From Pseudomonadales bacterium (GTDB taxonomy: Bacteria; Pseudomonadota; Gammaproteobacteria; Pseudomonadales; Azotimanducaceae): DNA of 53,062 bases. Positions 19,321 through 28,555 of this stretch are shown here, piece by piece. The notes under the pieces were generated by a model that saw only the letters and a program-made list of their open reading frames with translations, did no database searches and was not told where the DNA came from. The stretch spans positions 1-53,062 of the forward strand of contig JAHRVQ010000034.1 in the NCBI GenBank assembly GCA_019090615.1. Direction: 5' to 3'. A program made the position numbers and the translations under genes. Positions within the stretch are counted from its first letter, which is position 1; each line of letters opens with the position of its first letter.

Positions 19321-21969
19321 TCAGCCTTCATCTTCGGCCTGAACTTTTAAATCATAGAGCAAAGTTAGGGCTTGTCTTGGTGATAGGTCGTCAATATCGA
19401 TGGATTTTAATTTGTCCAGCGCCGCTGATGGTCGATAGGGTGCTTCGACAAACATATCTTGCTGTAGTGGTTTTGCTGCGCCAACAGGTTTGGTGCCAGC
19501 AAGGGCGCGTAGTTCGTTTTCTTCCAGTTGGCGCAGTTTTGTTTGCGCGTTGTGGATGACAGCTTCTGGTACCCCGGCAAGCCTGGCCACTTGTAGTCCG
19601 TAACTTTGGCTGGCGGGTCCAACATTAACAGCGTACATGAAAATAATATTATCACCATGTTCTCTGGCCGCCATATGTACGTTGGCGGTTGCTGGCAGAC
19701 TTTCCTCAAGGCTGGTTAATTCGAAATAGTGGGTCGCAAATAGTGTGAGAGCGCGTGATGTTTCGGCAATATAGCAGGCGCAGGCCCAGGCCAGTGAAAG
19801 TCCATCAAAGGTAGACGTGCCACGGCCAATTTCGTCCAATAAAACCAGAGAGTGTTCTGTTGCGTTATTGAGGATCATTGCTGTTTCGGTCATTTCTACC
19901 ATGAAAGTCGACCGGCCGCTGGCGAGATCGTCGGATGAACCAATACGCGTGAAGATACGATCAATTGGGCCAATTTCGGCTGATCGGGCTGGTACGAATG
20001 AGCCGATATAGGCCATTAAAGTGATCAACGCCGTTTGGCGCATAAAAGTGGACTTGCCGCCCATATTGGGACCGGTGATTATCATCAAACGACGCTGGTC
20101 GTGTAGGTCAACGTCGTTAGCTACAAAAGGTTCTGTTAATACCTGCTCTACAACTAGATGCCGCCCTGCTTCAATTTGAATGCCTGCTGTCGTAGTCAGT
20201 ATGGGGCGACTTAATAATAATGCTATGGAGCGTTCGGCGAGATTACACAGGACATCCAGGGTGGCTATAGCAGTGAAGGTTTTTTGTAAGTCGGATAATT
20301 CTTCCATCAGTAAATCAAGCAGGCTTTCATATAGTTGTTTTTCACGTGCCAGGGCCCGACTTTTACTACTGAGCGCTTTGTCTTCGAATTGTTTTAGTTC
20401 TGGGGTAATAAAACGTTCGGCATTTTTCAGCGTCTGGCGGCGTACATATCGGTCTGGTGCTTTATCTGACTGGCTGCGCGATATTTCAATATAATAACCG
20501 TGTACTCGATTATAGCCAACCTTCAGGCTAGATAACCCTGTCAGATCACGTTCGTCGGTTTCTAGTTTTATCAGGAATGCAGCTGCGTTTTCACTGATGC
20601 CGCGTAGTTCGTCGAGTTCTGCATCATAACCGGTTTTGATAACGCCACCTTCGCGTATAACCACTGGAGGATTATCAATAATTGCGCTGTTTAGAATGTC
20701 GCTTAGTTCTGGATAAGGTTGGCTGTCTCGGCTTATATGCTGCAATAACTCGGTCGTCAGAGGGATTAGGTTGCTCGTTAGGGCAGGCAATACCAGTAAC
20801 GCATCCTTGAGTCGCGCCAGGTCTCGTGGCCGAGCGGAACGTAAAGCTACGCGGGCCAGAATACGTTCGATGTCGCCAATCTGCTGGAGGTCGCCTTGAA
20901 GTGTCTCATAGTTATAATCTGCGGCTAATAATTCGATGGTATCAAGGCGCTGGTTGAGTTGCTGCTGGTTTCTCAAGGGGCGATTAATCCAGCGGTTTAG
21001 TAGTCTGCTGCCCATTGCTGTAGATGTATGATCAAGTACGGCAAATAGTGTATGTTCTTCACCGCCACTAATGTTGGTGTCTAGTTCAAGGTTCCGGCGT
21101 GAGGCGGCATCTATGGTAATGGCTTCATTTCGATCGAGTAGGCTGATTGAATTGATATGTAGGAGTTCAGTACGTTGGGTTTGCTGTACATAACTGAGTA
21201 AACAAGCCGCAGCGGATACTGCCACTGTCGCATGTTCACAACCGAACCCGGACAGGTCACGGGTTTTGAATTGTTTGGTTAAAGTGATGACTGCCTGCTC
21301 ATAGTCAAACTCCCATAGTGATCGGTGCCGTGTTCCTGGACGTTGGCTGATGGCTTCTGGATAGGATATTTCATCGGCAATAATCAATTCTGCAGGACTA
21401 AGCCGAGAAACCTCTGCTACCAGTGAATCGTCGCCCAGGACTTCAAGTATTTCGAACCGACCACTGGATAGATCAAGGCTGGCGATGCCATAACAATTCA
21501 GGTGGCCTGCTTTAGGCTCAACTTTATCACTAACCTTCTGGCCGAGAATGGAGACAATAAGGTTATCGCGGTTGGCCTGTAATAAGGATTCGTCGGTAAG
21601 GGTGCCTGGTGTAATTATACGTACTACCTGGCGTTCTACCGGGCCCTTGGATTCAGCTGGATTACCAATCTGTTCGCAAATCGCAACAGATATGCCTGCC
21701 TTAACAAGTTTAGCCAGGTAACCGTCGGCAGAATGGTAGGGTATGCCACACATTGGGATGGGTTTACCGTCGCTGGTGCCGCGAGCGGTGAGTGTAATGT
21801 CCAATATCTGTGCTGCTTGTTTTGCGTCTGCAAAAAACAATTCATAGAAATCGCCCATTCGGTAAAATAAAAGGGCGTCTTTATGGTCAGCTTTGATGCG
21901 AAGAAACTGCTGCATCATAGGCGTATGTTGAGGCTGGTTTTTCTTTTTAGCTGTGCGTGTATTGACCAT
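19321..21969 (-). CDS. mutS: DNA mismatch repair protein MutS
   Basis: MutS recognises mismatches and small loops and recruits MutL. The 882-residue protein has the mismatch-binding domain with the Phe-x-Glu motif ([19 protein letters not shown], in which FYE contacts the mismatch). The lever and clamp domains follow, then the ATPase with Walker [14 protein letters not shown] near residue 633 and Walker [21 protein letters not shown]. The C terminus carries a likely beta-clamp binding motif, QQDMF. The start may instead be the Met pair near residue 18 (MMQQFLRIK), since the first 17 residues are not conserved. The frame is intact. Given how many short tandem duplications this genome shows, the presence of a complete mutS is relevant. 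Confidence 0.97.
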   Translation of the reverse strand: MVNTRTAKKKNQPQHTPMMQQFLRIKADHKDALLFYRMGDFYELFFADAKQAAQILDITLTARGTSDGKPIPMCGIPYHSADGYLAKLVKAGISVAICEQIGNPAESKGPVERQVVRIITPGTLTDESLLQANRDNLIVSILGQKVSDKVEPKAGHLNCYGIASLDLSSGRFEILEVLGDDSLVAEVSRLSPAELIIADEISYPEAISQRPGTRHRSLWEFDYEQAVITLTKQFKTRDLSGFGCEHATVAVSAAACLLSYVQQTQRTELLHINSISLLDRNEAITIDAASRRNLELDTNISGGEEHTLFAVLDHTSTAMGSRLLNRWINRPLRNQQQLNQRLDTIELLAADYNYETLQGDLQQIGDIERILARVALRSARPRDLARLKDALLVLPALTSNLIPLTTELLQHISRDSQPYPELSDILNSAIIDNPPVVIREGGVIKTGYDAELDELRGISENAAAFLIKLETDERDLTGLSSLKVGYNRVHGYYIEISRSQSDKAPDRYVRRQTLKNAERFITPELKQFEDKALSSKSRALAREKQLYESLLDLLMEELSDLQKTFTAIATLDVLCNLAERSIALLLSRPILTTTAGIQIEAGRHLVVEQVLTEPFVANDVDLHDQRRLMIITGPNMGGKSTFMRQTALITLMAYIGSFVPARSAEIGPIDRIFTRIGSSDDLASGRSTFMVEMTETAMILNNATEHSLVLLDEIGRGTSTFDGLSLAWACACYIAETSRALTLFATHYFELTSLEESLPATANVHMAAREHGDNIIFMYAVNVGPASQSYGLQVARLAGVPEAVIHNAQTKLRQLEENELRALAGTKPVGAAKPLQQDMFVEAPYRPSAALDKLKSIDIDDLSPRQALTLLYDLKVQAEDEG

Positions 21970-22244
21970 ATTTCCAGTAGCGATTGAGCGTCACCTGTTA
22001 ACTGTAGCGGTGAGCGAAATGTTGATTTGCAGGGTGTTGAGTCTATCAAATCTGGCAATTGCGCCACAAGGGTAGATGAGTAATCGGGTTGTTCGCGCCG
22101 TTGAATATTAGTCTGCATAGGGCGTAATGCATTCTCCAAATTGAATTGGCTTATTATCGGTCATCTTGTCTGACCAGTGATATTCCGGGTATGAAGTTTT
22201 TCTATGGGTTAGTTTGATGTTAGATAGTCGGCTAAAATAAACCT

Positions 22245-22943
22245 ATGAACGTACCGCATCCCTGCCGAGACAACCCGCTAATCATGCCAATTCTTGCATA
22301 TTTGCAAGGCTTGTTCGTTGATAACCGTACTGCGACCCTCATCGATTTGATTAATATTTGTGAGGCCCAGTTCGATTCTTTAATAGTGGCCGAGTCTTTA
22401 GAGGATAAATTGTTTCAAAAAAACTTTCTGATAATGAATGCACTTTACAATATACAGCAAGCTTGCGCCGAAGATGGGTTTTATCTGGTGGTTTCGGCAA
22501 TGGAGGTTCGGCTGATAATAGCGGGTCAGAAAGCTCAAAAGGAGAATTGCGCCAGTCACGAGTCAGCGCAAAACGCGCTGTCAAATAAAACCGGAAGTGC
22601 ACTCTCTAATCTAAGCGCGGTTGATGTTGAGCTCGCGGCCTATTATCTGGATTGGGAAAATCTTGATAATATCACTCATAGTGAAATTCAATTTTTACTC
22701 GACAGTTTTTGGCACAAATATAATGCTAATCAGGATGCATTGGCGGGTAAAAATCTGGCGGCGCTACATCTATTGGGCCTCGGTAAGTCTGCTACCTGGT
22801 TACAAATTAAAGCCAGTTATCGCCGTGAGGTTACCCGTTGTCACCCAGACAAGGGCGGTGATGCGGCTAGATTTATTGCTATTCGGGCAGCCTATGAGCA
22901 ATTATATATTCAATATCGGAACAGTGCGAAGAAGGTGGACTAG
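22245..22943 (+). CDS. DnaJ-related protein with C-terminal J domain
   Basis: The 232-residue protein has an N-terminal region typical of the DNAJ_related family (PLIMPILAYLQGLF, then DLINICEAQFDS). A C-terminal J domain at about residues 170-225 (HLLGLGKSATWLQIKASYRRE, with CHPDKGGD carrying the HPD tripeptide) would stimulate an Hsp70 ATPase. It probably acts as a co-chaperone for DnaK or a paralogue; the client is unknown. It is transcribed away from mutS. No strong ribosome site is seen before the ATG at 22245, so an internal start such as the Met at residue 14 is possible. Confidence 0.85.
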   Translation: MNVPHPCRDNPLIMPILAYLQGLFVDNRTATLIDLINICEAQFDSLIVAESLEDKLFQKNFLIMNALYNIQQACAEDGFYLVVSAMEVRLIIAGQKAQKENCASHESAQNALSNKTGSALSNLSAVDVELAAYYLDWENLDNITHSEIQFLLDSFWHKYNANQDALAGKNLAALHLLGLGKSATWLQIKASYRREVTRCHPDKGGDAARFIAIRAAYEQLYIQYRNSAKKVD

Positions 22944-23029
22944 ATGGGTTGATGAGATCGATACAGAGACTAGTAGGTAAGGGTTATATTTTCTATACTG
23001 GCTGAGTCTAAATAGATAGAGTAAACGCG

Positions 23030-23962
23030 ATGCGAAAAACAATAATGATGTTGTTGTGGTTGTTATGTTCTGGGTTTGCTGGTGCAGACGATATATGTAA
23101 GCCTTCTAGATGGGGTGCAGCTGATGAAATTGGCAATATCAATCTCATTAGCCCAACAACAGTACTAAAAGCAGCCCAGTTGATTAATACCGGCCGTACC
23201 TATGGGCTTGGCATGACCATAGATACGACCACGCCAGCCTTTGCACCGCGTAGCTTATCCCTTCAGGTGGTACAGCCAGGACAACAGGAGGGTGCAAGAC
23301 CTAACTTTGGTATGACTTATAATGACGATATATTTCAGGGTTGGTTTGGTATTGGATCGCAAATAGATGGTTTGGGACACCTGGGTTACCGAGGTATCTA
23401 TTATAATTGTAATGATGCGAAAGATTTTGCGGATATCACCGGGCTTAAAAAGTTGGGTATAGATAAGGTCCCGCCAATGGTTGCCCGTGGTATTGTTCTG
23501 GATGTAGCGGGTTATTTTGGCAAAACACATCTTGATGCGGGACAATACTTTTCGGTTGCTGATGTTAAAGCCATTGAAAAACAACAGGCTACGCCGGTTC
23601 GTGAAGGCGATGTTGTGTTGTTCCATACTGGCTGGACCGATGCGAAACTAAAAAGTGATCCTCAGGCCTGGGTATCAGGTGAGCCTGGATTGTCGGAAGA
23701 AGTGGCCAGTTATCTTGCCGCAAAAAATGTTATTGCGGTGGGTGCGGATACCTGGGGATTAGACGCAGTGCCAGCACAACATGCAGACAGGCCGTATCAG
23801 GGGCACATTATTTTGCTGAAAGAAAATGGTATCTATGTGTTAGAAACCATGAATACAGGTCCATTGGTAAAAGATAAAGTCTTTGAATTTATGTTTGTGC
23901 TTGGGCAAGCTAAAATTCGTGGTGCGGTGCAGATGTTTATTAATCCTATTGCCATCGATTAA
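23030..23962 (+). CDS. exported cyclase-family (kynurenine formamidase-like) hydrolase
   Basis: This is a 310-residue protein of the PF04199 metal-dependent hydrolase family, which includes KynB and isatin hydrolases. A clear Sec signal peptide (MRKTIMMLLWLLCSGFAGA) predicts export to the periplasm. The family metal site is seen as GSQIDGLGHLG, near residue 107. GDVVLFHTGWTD and the late VGADTWGLD and PAQHADRP...H segments are also conserved. The substrate is unknown: relatives open cyclic amides or lactones. It stands alone on the plus strand, convergent with the nrtS-like gene across a shared terminator. A link to the nearby ring-degradation cluster is possible but unproven. Confidence 0.8.
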   Translation: MRKTIMMLLWLLCSGFAGADDICKPSRWGAADEIGNINLISPTTVLKAAQLINTGRTYGLGMTIDTTTPAFAPRSLSLQVVQPGQQEGARPNFGMTYNDDIFQGWFGIGSQIDGLGHLGYRGIYYNCNDAKDFADITGLKKLGIDKVPPMVARGIVLDVAGYFGKTHLDAGQYFSVADVKAIEKQQATPVREGDVVLFHTGWTDAKLKSDPQAWVSGEPGLSEEVASYLAAKNVIAVGADTWGLDAVPAQHADRPYQGHIILLKENGIYVLETMNTGPLVKDKVFEFMFVLGQAKIRGAVQMFINPIAID

Positions 23963-24100
23963 ACCCGCTGGTAGGGAATTATTTGATAAAGGGGGAGGTT
24001 GTGGTTGAGCATCTGGTCAGGTGAAGTTTTGTTATTTGCTAATCAATAGCGGATTTAACCCGTTGACAGACTAGTTATTTTGTTAGTTTAGCTGGGTTAT

Positions 24101-24130
24101 CGGGCCATGCGTGTTTTAACGTATGGCCCG
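24101..24130. terminator. bidirectional terminator between cyclase gene and nrtS-like gene
   Basis: CGGGCCATGCG and CGTATGGCCCG form an 11-bp stem (one G-U) around an 8-base loop (TGTTTTAA). It lies between two convergent genes, 139 bases after one and 49 bases after the other. Confidence 0.75.
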
Positions 24131-24178
24131 TTTGTGCGAGGTAATATTAATCCTGTTAATTGTTGGGCTGGCAAGTTT

Positions 24179-24415
24179 TCAGCTTACAAATTTGCCGCCA
24201 AGAAAAACACAAAAGGGTACGCAGTAGCTTAGTACTGCAGGTAGCAAACGTAGTTTTTCCTGACCCATGAAAACGCCGAACTGGTTAATAACTAACAGTA
24301 CACTGCCTACAACCAGAGCAACAATTAGTGCTTTGAGTATCATAACTCGGTTAATAATTGGGTCATTTGGTATGGCCTGTTCTATCGACGCTGCATTTGC
24401 GCTTAACCTGTTCAT
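24179..24415 (-). CDS. nrtS: small two-helix membrane protein, NrtS-like nitrate/nitrite transporter
   Basis: This 78-residue protein has a polar N terminus of about 22 residues and two membrane helices (about 24-46 and 53-75). Its pattern, ALIVALVVGSVLLVINQ followed by LRLLPAVLSYCVPFCVF, matches the NrtS family. NrtS is a small cyanobacterial-type nitrate/nitrite transporter that also occurs widely in proteobacteria. A GGAGAC ribosome site lies before the ATG. The gene is just downstream of the glutaredoxin gene (45 bases) on the same strand, so the two are probably co-transcribed. The transport role is from family resemblance only. Confidence 0.68.
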   Translation of the reverse strand: MNRLSANAASIEQAIPNDPIINRVMILKALIVALVVGSVLLVINQFGVFMGQEKLRLLPAVLSYCVPFCVFLGGKFVS

Positions 24416-24460
24416 CTTATCGTGTCTCCAAAATAAACTAATGTAAAATGGCGGCTATGG

Positions 24461-24796
24461 TTATGCAGCCTGGTGATCCTGTTCGTTAGCTATACCTGTC
24501 AGGACAGCTTTAATTTCATTCACATTGTGGTGTAGATAACGAATGATATTTTCTGACTCATATAACCACTCTACCTGTCCTGATTTTGACTCGATTTTTA
24601 AACAGGGGACCTGGCCTTTACCACCGCCGTTCAACAAATCTTGCCGATGCTGTGAATCCAGTCGGATGTCGCGCTTTTCGATCTGTAGCCCAAGGTTGTT
24701 AGTTGCCTTTCGTGTCCGCGCACAATAAGGGCATGCTGCAAAGTGATATAAAGCAACAGACTTGATATTATTGGTTTCGAATGAAGTTGATTTCAT
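24461..24796 (-). CDS. glutaredoxin-family thiol protein (CPYC)
   Basis: The 111-residue protein has a thioredoxin fold with the dithiol active site Cys22-Pro-Tyr-Cys25 (YHFAACPYCARTR). The GSH-binding TVP-like turn is present as GQVPCLKI, and the C-terminal ESENIIRYLHHN helix is also seen. It should reduce protein or glutathione mixed disulphides in the cytoplasm. It resembles glutaredoxins that are related to the GST N-terminal domain. An AGAGGTG ribosome site precedes the ATG. It is transcribed divergently from the AraC-type gene across a 245-base region that holds a palindrome and a 14-bp array. Confidence 0.85.
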   Translation of the reverse strand: MKSTSFETNNIKSVALYHFAACPYCARTRKATNNLGLQIEKRDIRLDSQHRQDLLNGGGKGQVPCLKIESKSGQVEWLYESENIIRYLHHNVNEIKAVLTGIANEQDHQAA

Positions 24797-24902
24797 GGGT
24801 TGGCACCTCTGATGGTTGATTGATTTAATTGATAGCTATTATCCTGTACCAGGAAAAAGTGAATATGACATTTTGAAGGTTTTTCTTGTCATTTTTACCG
24901 AA

Positions 24903-24916
24903 GCTAGAATTCTAGC
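24903..24916. promoter_or_regulatory. perfect 14-bp palindrome in the divergent grx-araC region
   Basis: GCTAGAATTCTAGC is a perfect palindrome. It abuts the 14-bp array that starts at 24917 and has the same length as one array unit. Its place between divergent promoters would suit an operator. Confidence 0.5.
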
Positions 24917-24986
24917 GAATAATTATTTGCGAATAGTTTTTTGTGAGTAACTTCTTGGCAATAGCTTCTGGTCAATAACTTCTTGT
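24917..24986 (+). repeat. 14-bp tandem array, five units, upstream of the AraC-type gene
   Basis: Five consecutive 14-bp units follow a common pattern (consensus SAATARYTTYTTGK): GAATAATTATTTGC, GAATAGTTTTTTGT, GAGTAACTTCTTGG, CAATAGCTTCTGGT and CAATAACTTCTTGT. The start of a sixth (CAATA) follows. The units have diverged, so the array is not recent. It ends 55 bases before the regulator start codon. Confidence 0.85.
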
Positions 24987-25041
24987 CAATAAAAGTGCCC
25001 CATAAGCGACAAAATGTGGGTAATAAAAAGGGTTTTCAGTA

Positions 25042-26010
25042 ATGGTGGACTCGTCACCAGAAATAAAAGATGCTTTGACAGATGTTTTAAGGACGCTTCG
25101 GCTTCAGGGTACTACCTATTTTTGTAGCTATTTTGAATCACCCTGGGCAATGCTGGAGGAAAAGACTGACGCCTGTATGTTCCATGTTGTGCTAGAAGGA
25201 AACTGTTGGCTGCGGACCGATCAGGATAACCCGCCGATTCAACTTGTTGCCGGTGATATTATTGCATTTCCAACTGGGGCAGATCACTGGATGGGTGATG
25301 AACTTGAGTCAGCCAGCATGCCGGGCGATAAAGTGATGGCAGAGATACTTGCGGGTAAACATCCTTTCCAATCTTCTGCCGTCACCAAGGGTGGTAAAGA
25401 AAATAACGCGCAAATCAGTCAGCCTCGGACTCGGTTGATGTGCGGCTCATTTAGCTATGATTCATCCATCAACCATCCTTTATTAAAAGATCTGCCCTGT
25501 TATATTTTAGTAAATTCGAGGCAGTCTGAAGGTGGTTGGCTAAAATTACTGGTGGACGTTATGGCCTCCGAGACCCTTGAACCTGCGCCAGGCTCTGCAG
25601 TGATCGTGGACCGATTGGCTGAGGTGCTTTTTGTGCAGTTATTGCGTGCACATATTCAGACTACACCGGGCGCTATCCGTTATATGAATGCGCTGCTGCA
25701 TCCGCAAATTGGCAGGGCGTTAAATTTGATCCATAGTGAGCAGCAGGCAAATTTAACCGTTCAAACATTGGGCGAAAAGGTGGGGTTATCGCGTACCGTA
25801 TTTGCTGAAAAGTTCATCCAGCTGGTAGGTATATCGGTTAAAAATTATCTAACTGACTGGCGTATGCATAAAGCCAAATTGGCGTTGGCGACCTCTAACA
25901 GGTTAATGTTTTCTATCGCTGAAATGGCGGGATATTCATCAGAAGCTGCGTTTGCCAGGGCGTTTAAAAATTTTTTTGATATGACACCAGGGCAGGTTAG
26001 ACGTGGTTAG
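25042..26010 (+). CDS. AraC-family transcriptional regulator with cupin N-terminal domain
   Basis: The 322-residue protein has a cupin_6-type ligand-binding N-terminal domain (about residues 15-190; FHVVLEGNCWLRTD and QLVAGDIIAFPTGADH are typical). A C-terminal AraC double helix-turn-helix lies at about 220-320 (TVQTLGEKVGLSRTVFAEKF, then IAEMAGYSSEAAFARAFK). It ends with the usual MTPGQVRRG. It is convergent with the meta-cleavage cluster and divergent from the glutaredoxin gene. It may control either neighbour; the sequence does not decide. The inducer is unknown. Confidence 0.9.
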   Translation: MVDSSPEIKDALTDVLRTLRLQGTTYFCSYFESPWAMLEEKTDACMFHVVLEGNCWLRTDQDNPPIQLVAGDIIAFPTGADHWMGDELESASMPGDKVMAEILAGKHPFQSSAVTKGGKENNAQISQPRTRLMCGSFSYDSSINHPLLKDLPCYILVNSRQSEGGWLKLLVDVMASETLEPAPGSAVIVDRLAEVLFVQLLRAHIQTTPGAIRYMNALLHPQIGRALNLIHSEQQANLTVQTLGEKVGLSRTVFAEKFIQLVGISVKNYLTDWRMHKAKLALATSNRLMFSIAEMAGYSSEAAFARAFKNFFDMTPGQVRRG

Positions 26011-26011
26011 A

Positions 26012-26035
26012 GGGAGCAATGTTAGGTTTGCTCCC
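26012..26035. terminator. stem-loop between convergent araC-type gene and aldolase gene
   Basis: GGGAGCAA and TTGCTCCC pair over 8 bp around TGTTAGGT, directly after the regulator stop codon. There is no U-run on the plus strand, so termination is likely but not certain. Confidence 0.5.
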
Positions 26036-26060
26036 GCATGTTGGCGTCGGTTGCTGCTAT

Positions 26061-26088
26061 ATTGATTAGCTAGAATTGATTAGCTAGA
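26061..26088 (-). repeat. 14-bp duplication over the aldolase stop codon
   Basis: ATTGATTAGCTAGA occurs twice head to tail (26061-26074 and 26075-26088). The second copy contains the TAA stop and the last two serine codons of the aldolase gene read on the minus strand. The gene end has been duplicated just downstream, as at fdxA. Confidence 0.95.
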
Positions 26089-27111
26089 TGTTTTTCTTTC
26101 TTTGGCCATGGTTAATGCCATATCTTCGATCATATCCTCCTGACCGCCGACCATTCTGCGTCGACCCATTTCAAGTAGCAACTCGCGGGCGGGGATACCG
26201 TATTTCTCTTCGGCCCGTTTAGCGAACAGCAAAAAGGATGAATAGACACCGGCGTAACCGAGTGTTAATGCATTACGATCGATCCGTACGGGGAAATCCA
26301 TAATGGGTGTAACCAGTTCTTCAGCCACGTCGGCTATTTTGAACGTATCTACACCAGTTTCGATACCCATTCGATCACAGACAGCGATAAAAACTTCCAT
26401 CGGTGTATTGCCTGCGCCGGCGCCCATACCGCCACAGGCACAGTCAATTCGATTTGCGCCCGCTTCAACGGCGGCCAGAGAGTTTGCGATTCCCATGGAT
26501 AAATTATGATGTCCATGGAAGCCGAGTTCTGTTTCGGGTTGTAGTTTTTCGCGTAACAAACCAATGCGGGCAGTAACGTCATCCGGCAACATATAACCGG
26601 CTGAATCAGTGGCGTAGATACAATTTGCTCCATAGGATTCCATCAGTAGCGCCTGTTCAAGTAGCTGCTCTGGCTCGATCATATGTGCCATCATCAGAAA
26701 ACCTACGGTATCCAGGCCCATTTCTCTGCCAAGTTTGATGTGCTGGAATGCAACGTCTGCTTCAGTACAGTGGGTTGCAACTCGAATCGTGGATATGCCG
26801 CAGTCAGCTGCCATTTTCAGGTGGTCAACGGTTCCTACGCCGGGTAATAGCAGAGCAGAAACTTTAGTTTGTTTCAGGTGCGGGATAACTGCGCGTAAAT
26901 ATTCTTCGTCACTGGCGGCCGGAAAGCCCCAGTTGACCGATGCGCCGCCAAGGCCGTCGCCATGAGTGACTTCTATTAGCGGCACTCCTGCAGCATCCAG
27001 GCCCTGTGATATGGTTTGCATCTGCTCGATAGAAATCTGGTGTTGCTTGGCATGCATGCCGTCACGCAGGCTCATATCGTGTACGGTTATTTTTCTGCCT
27101 TTGAGGTCCAT
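26080..27111 (-). CDS. dmpG: 4-hydroxy-2-oxovalerate aldolase
   Basis: This enzyme (DmpG/BphI/MhpE/HsaF family) splits 4-hydroxy-2-oxoacids into pyruvate and an aldehyde, the last carbon-carbon cleavage of meta-cleavage pathways. The 343-residue protein has the HMGL-like TIM barrel with the metal-binding [12 protein letters not shown] at its N terminus and GFHGHHNLS in the second half. The communication domain is C-terminal ([13 protein letters not shown]). Partners of this family channel the aldehyde to an acylating dehydrogenase, whose gene lies 52 bases upstream in the same direction. An AAGGA ribosome site precedes the ATG. It is the last gene of the leftward cluster. Confidence 0.95.
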   Translation of the reverse strand: MDLKGRKITVHDMSLRDGMHAKQHQISIEQMQTISQGLDAAGVPLIEVTHGDGLGGASVNWGFPAASDEEYLRAVIPHLKQTKVSALLLPGVGTVDHLKMAADCGISTIRVATHCTEADVAFQHIKLGREMGLDTVGFLMMAHMIEPEQLLEQALLMESYGANCIYATDSAGYMLPDDVTARIGLLREKLQPETELGFHGHHNLSMGIANSLAAVEAGANRIDCACGGMGAGAGNTPMEVFIAVCDRMGIETGVDTFKIADVAEELVTPIMDFPVRIDRNALTLGYAGVYSSFLLFAKRAEEKYGIPARELLLEMGRRRMVGGQEDMIEDMALTMAKERKTSS

Positions 27112-27163
27112 AGTGATTCCTTATGTCATGCCACCTTTACAAGGGGTATAGGGAGGTGTTTTA

Positions 27164-28081
27164 TTAGGGGGTGCTGCGAACGGGTAGTTCAATGCCGCCA
27201 TTGGCAGCTTCTTCGGCAAACATTTCGGCGGTGCGCAAACCTGCTGCGGTCATAATGTCGAGGTTGCCTGAATATTTTGGTAAAAAATCACCAAGACCTT
27301 CGACTTCCATAAAAACGGTCACCCGCTTGCCATCGAATATTGGGCCGTTTACCAGCTTGTATCCAGGCACATATTCCTGCACCGCTGCGACCATTTTATG
27401 TACTGAGCGGGTGATAGCTTCCTCGTCAGGTTTATCGGCGGTCAGGCAGTGGACGGTATCACGCATAACCATGGGTGGCTCCGCCGGGTTAATGATAATA
27501 ATTGCTTTGCCTTTTTTTGCCCCACCGACCTGTTCAACGCCCGCCGAGGTGGTGCGGGTAAATTCATCGATATTCATTCGTGTGCCAGGGCCAACAGACT
27601 GAGATGCAACGGTTGCAATAATTTCGCCATACTCTACAGCCTGTACCTGAGAAATTGCGGCGACCATTGGGATTGTGGCCTGTCCACCGCAGGTGACCAT
27701 GTTGACATTCATTTCTAGTTTTTTAGCATGGTTTTTAAGATTAACTGGCGGGATACAAAATGGGCCGATAGCTGCTGGCGTCAGGTCAATCATGATTACG
27801 CCAAGGGCATTCAGCTTGGCGCTATTCTCAGCATGCACGTAAGCCGAGGTGGCATCAAAGGCGATACGGATGTCGTCACTGATAACTTGATCCAACATCC
27901 CATTCACACCTTCGGCGGTAGTTTTGATGCCGAAATCTGCGGCGCGTTTGAGGCCTTCCGATTCGGGCTCGATACCCACCATCCATATTGGCTCAATCCA
28001 TTCACTGCGCATGGCCTTCATCAATAAATCAGTACCGATGTTGCCTGAGCCAATTATGGCTGCTCTCAATTTTTTGCTCAT
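27164..28081 (-). CDS. acetaldehyde/propanal dehydrogenase (CoA-acylating)
   Basis: This is a DmpF/BphJ/MhpF/HsaG-type enzyme that oxidises acetaldehyde or propanal with NAD and CoA to acyl-CoA. The 305-residue protein has an N-terminal Rossmann motif ([14 protein letters not shown]) and the nucleophile Cys131 in [11 protein letters not shown]. The NP-AEPP-MRDT block is typical. It forms a channelling complex with the aldolase encoded next. A GGGACA ribosome site lies before the ATG. The DNA just upstream is a 15-bp tandem array. In steroid catabolism the same enzyme handles propanal; which aldehyde is used here cannot be read from the sequence. Confidence 0.94.
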   Translation of the reverse strand: MSKKLRAAIIGSGNIGTDLLMKAMRSEWIEPIWMVGIEPESEGLKRAADFGIKTTAEGVNGMLDQVISDDIRIAFDATSAYVHAENSAKLNALGVIMIDLTPAAIGPFCIPPVNLKNHAKKLEMNVNMVTCGGQATIPMVAAISQVQAVEYGEIIATVASQSVGPGTRMNIDEFTRTTSAGVEQVGGAKKGKAIIIINPAEPPMVMRDTVHCLTADKPDEEAITRSVHKMVAAVQEYVPGYKLVNGPIFDGKRVTVFMEVEGLGDFLPKYSGNLDIMTAAGLRTAEMFAEEAANGGIELPVRSTP

Positions 28082-28090
28082 AAATGTCCC

Positions 28091-28180
28091 TTATTGTTAC
28101 AGGTGTTATTGTTACAGGTGATGGTGTTAAAGACGATGTTATTAAAGACAGTATTGTTACAGGCGGTGATTCTTACCGGC
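28091..28180 (-). repeat. 15-bp tandem array, six units, upstream of the acylating dehydrogenase
   Basis: Six consecutive 15-bp units on the plus strand begin with two identical copies of TTATTGTTACAGGTG (28091-28105 and 28106-28120). Four diverged copies follow, starting at 28121, 28136, 28151 and 28166. The array starts 10 bases upstream of the dehydrogenase ATG and would lie in its leader. The remaining part of the 474-base gap (28181-28512) is AT-rich, and I see no gene in it. Confidence 0.88.
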
Positions 28181-28512
28181 AATGGTTTTTACCAGCAACG
28201 GTGCAATTGGTGTTGTTCAGTATTATATTTGGCATTGTATGCGTTTTTGTCGATAGATAGACACGTTGCAGTTGATTTTTTGGTGATGGCTTGTTGGTTT
28301 GTTTCAAATATGGTTGGGAAAATTAAACATTTTCGAAACTGGGTTAACTGAATATAGCCGAGCTTTTTGGTAGCTTGATCTTAGTACCTTCGATAAATAG
28401 GCATTGGCATGAGGTAGATTGATTCCAGGCTGGATAAAGAAATAATCTGGCTGAGAATTTAAGTCCTGCGCCAATTTGACGATATTCAACGGTTGTTTGC
28501 TGGGATGTTTAT

Positions 28513-28542
28513 TCGGCGTCACCGAAATGTTGGTGACGCCGA
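28513..28542. promoter_or_regulatory. strong stem-loop downstream of the C-C hydrolase gene
   Basis: TCGGCGTCACC and GGTGACGCCGA are perfect 11-bp arms around an 8-base loop (GAAATGTT), beginning 14 bases after the hydrolase stop (minus strand). No U-run follows on the minus strand. It may stabilise the upstream message or reduce read-through to the downstream dehydrogenase and aldolase. Confidence 0.6.
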
Positions 28543-28555
28543 GTAAAGTCATTGC

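Noticed and set aside
21915-22139. 74-codon minus-strand frame overlapping the mutS start
   Set aside because: It overlaps conserved mutS codons in another frame and has no domain or ribosome site.
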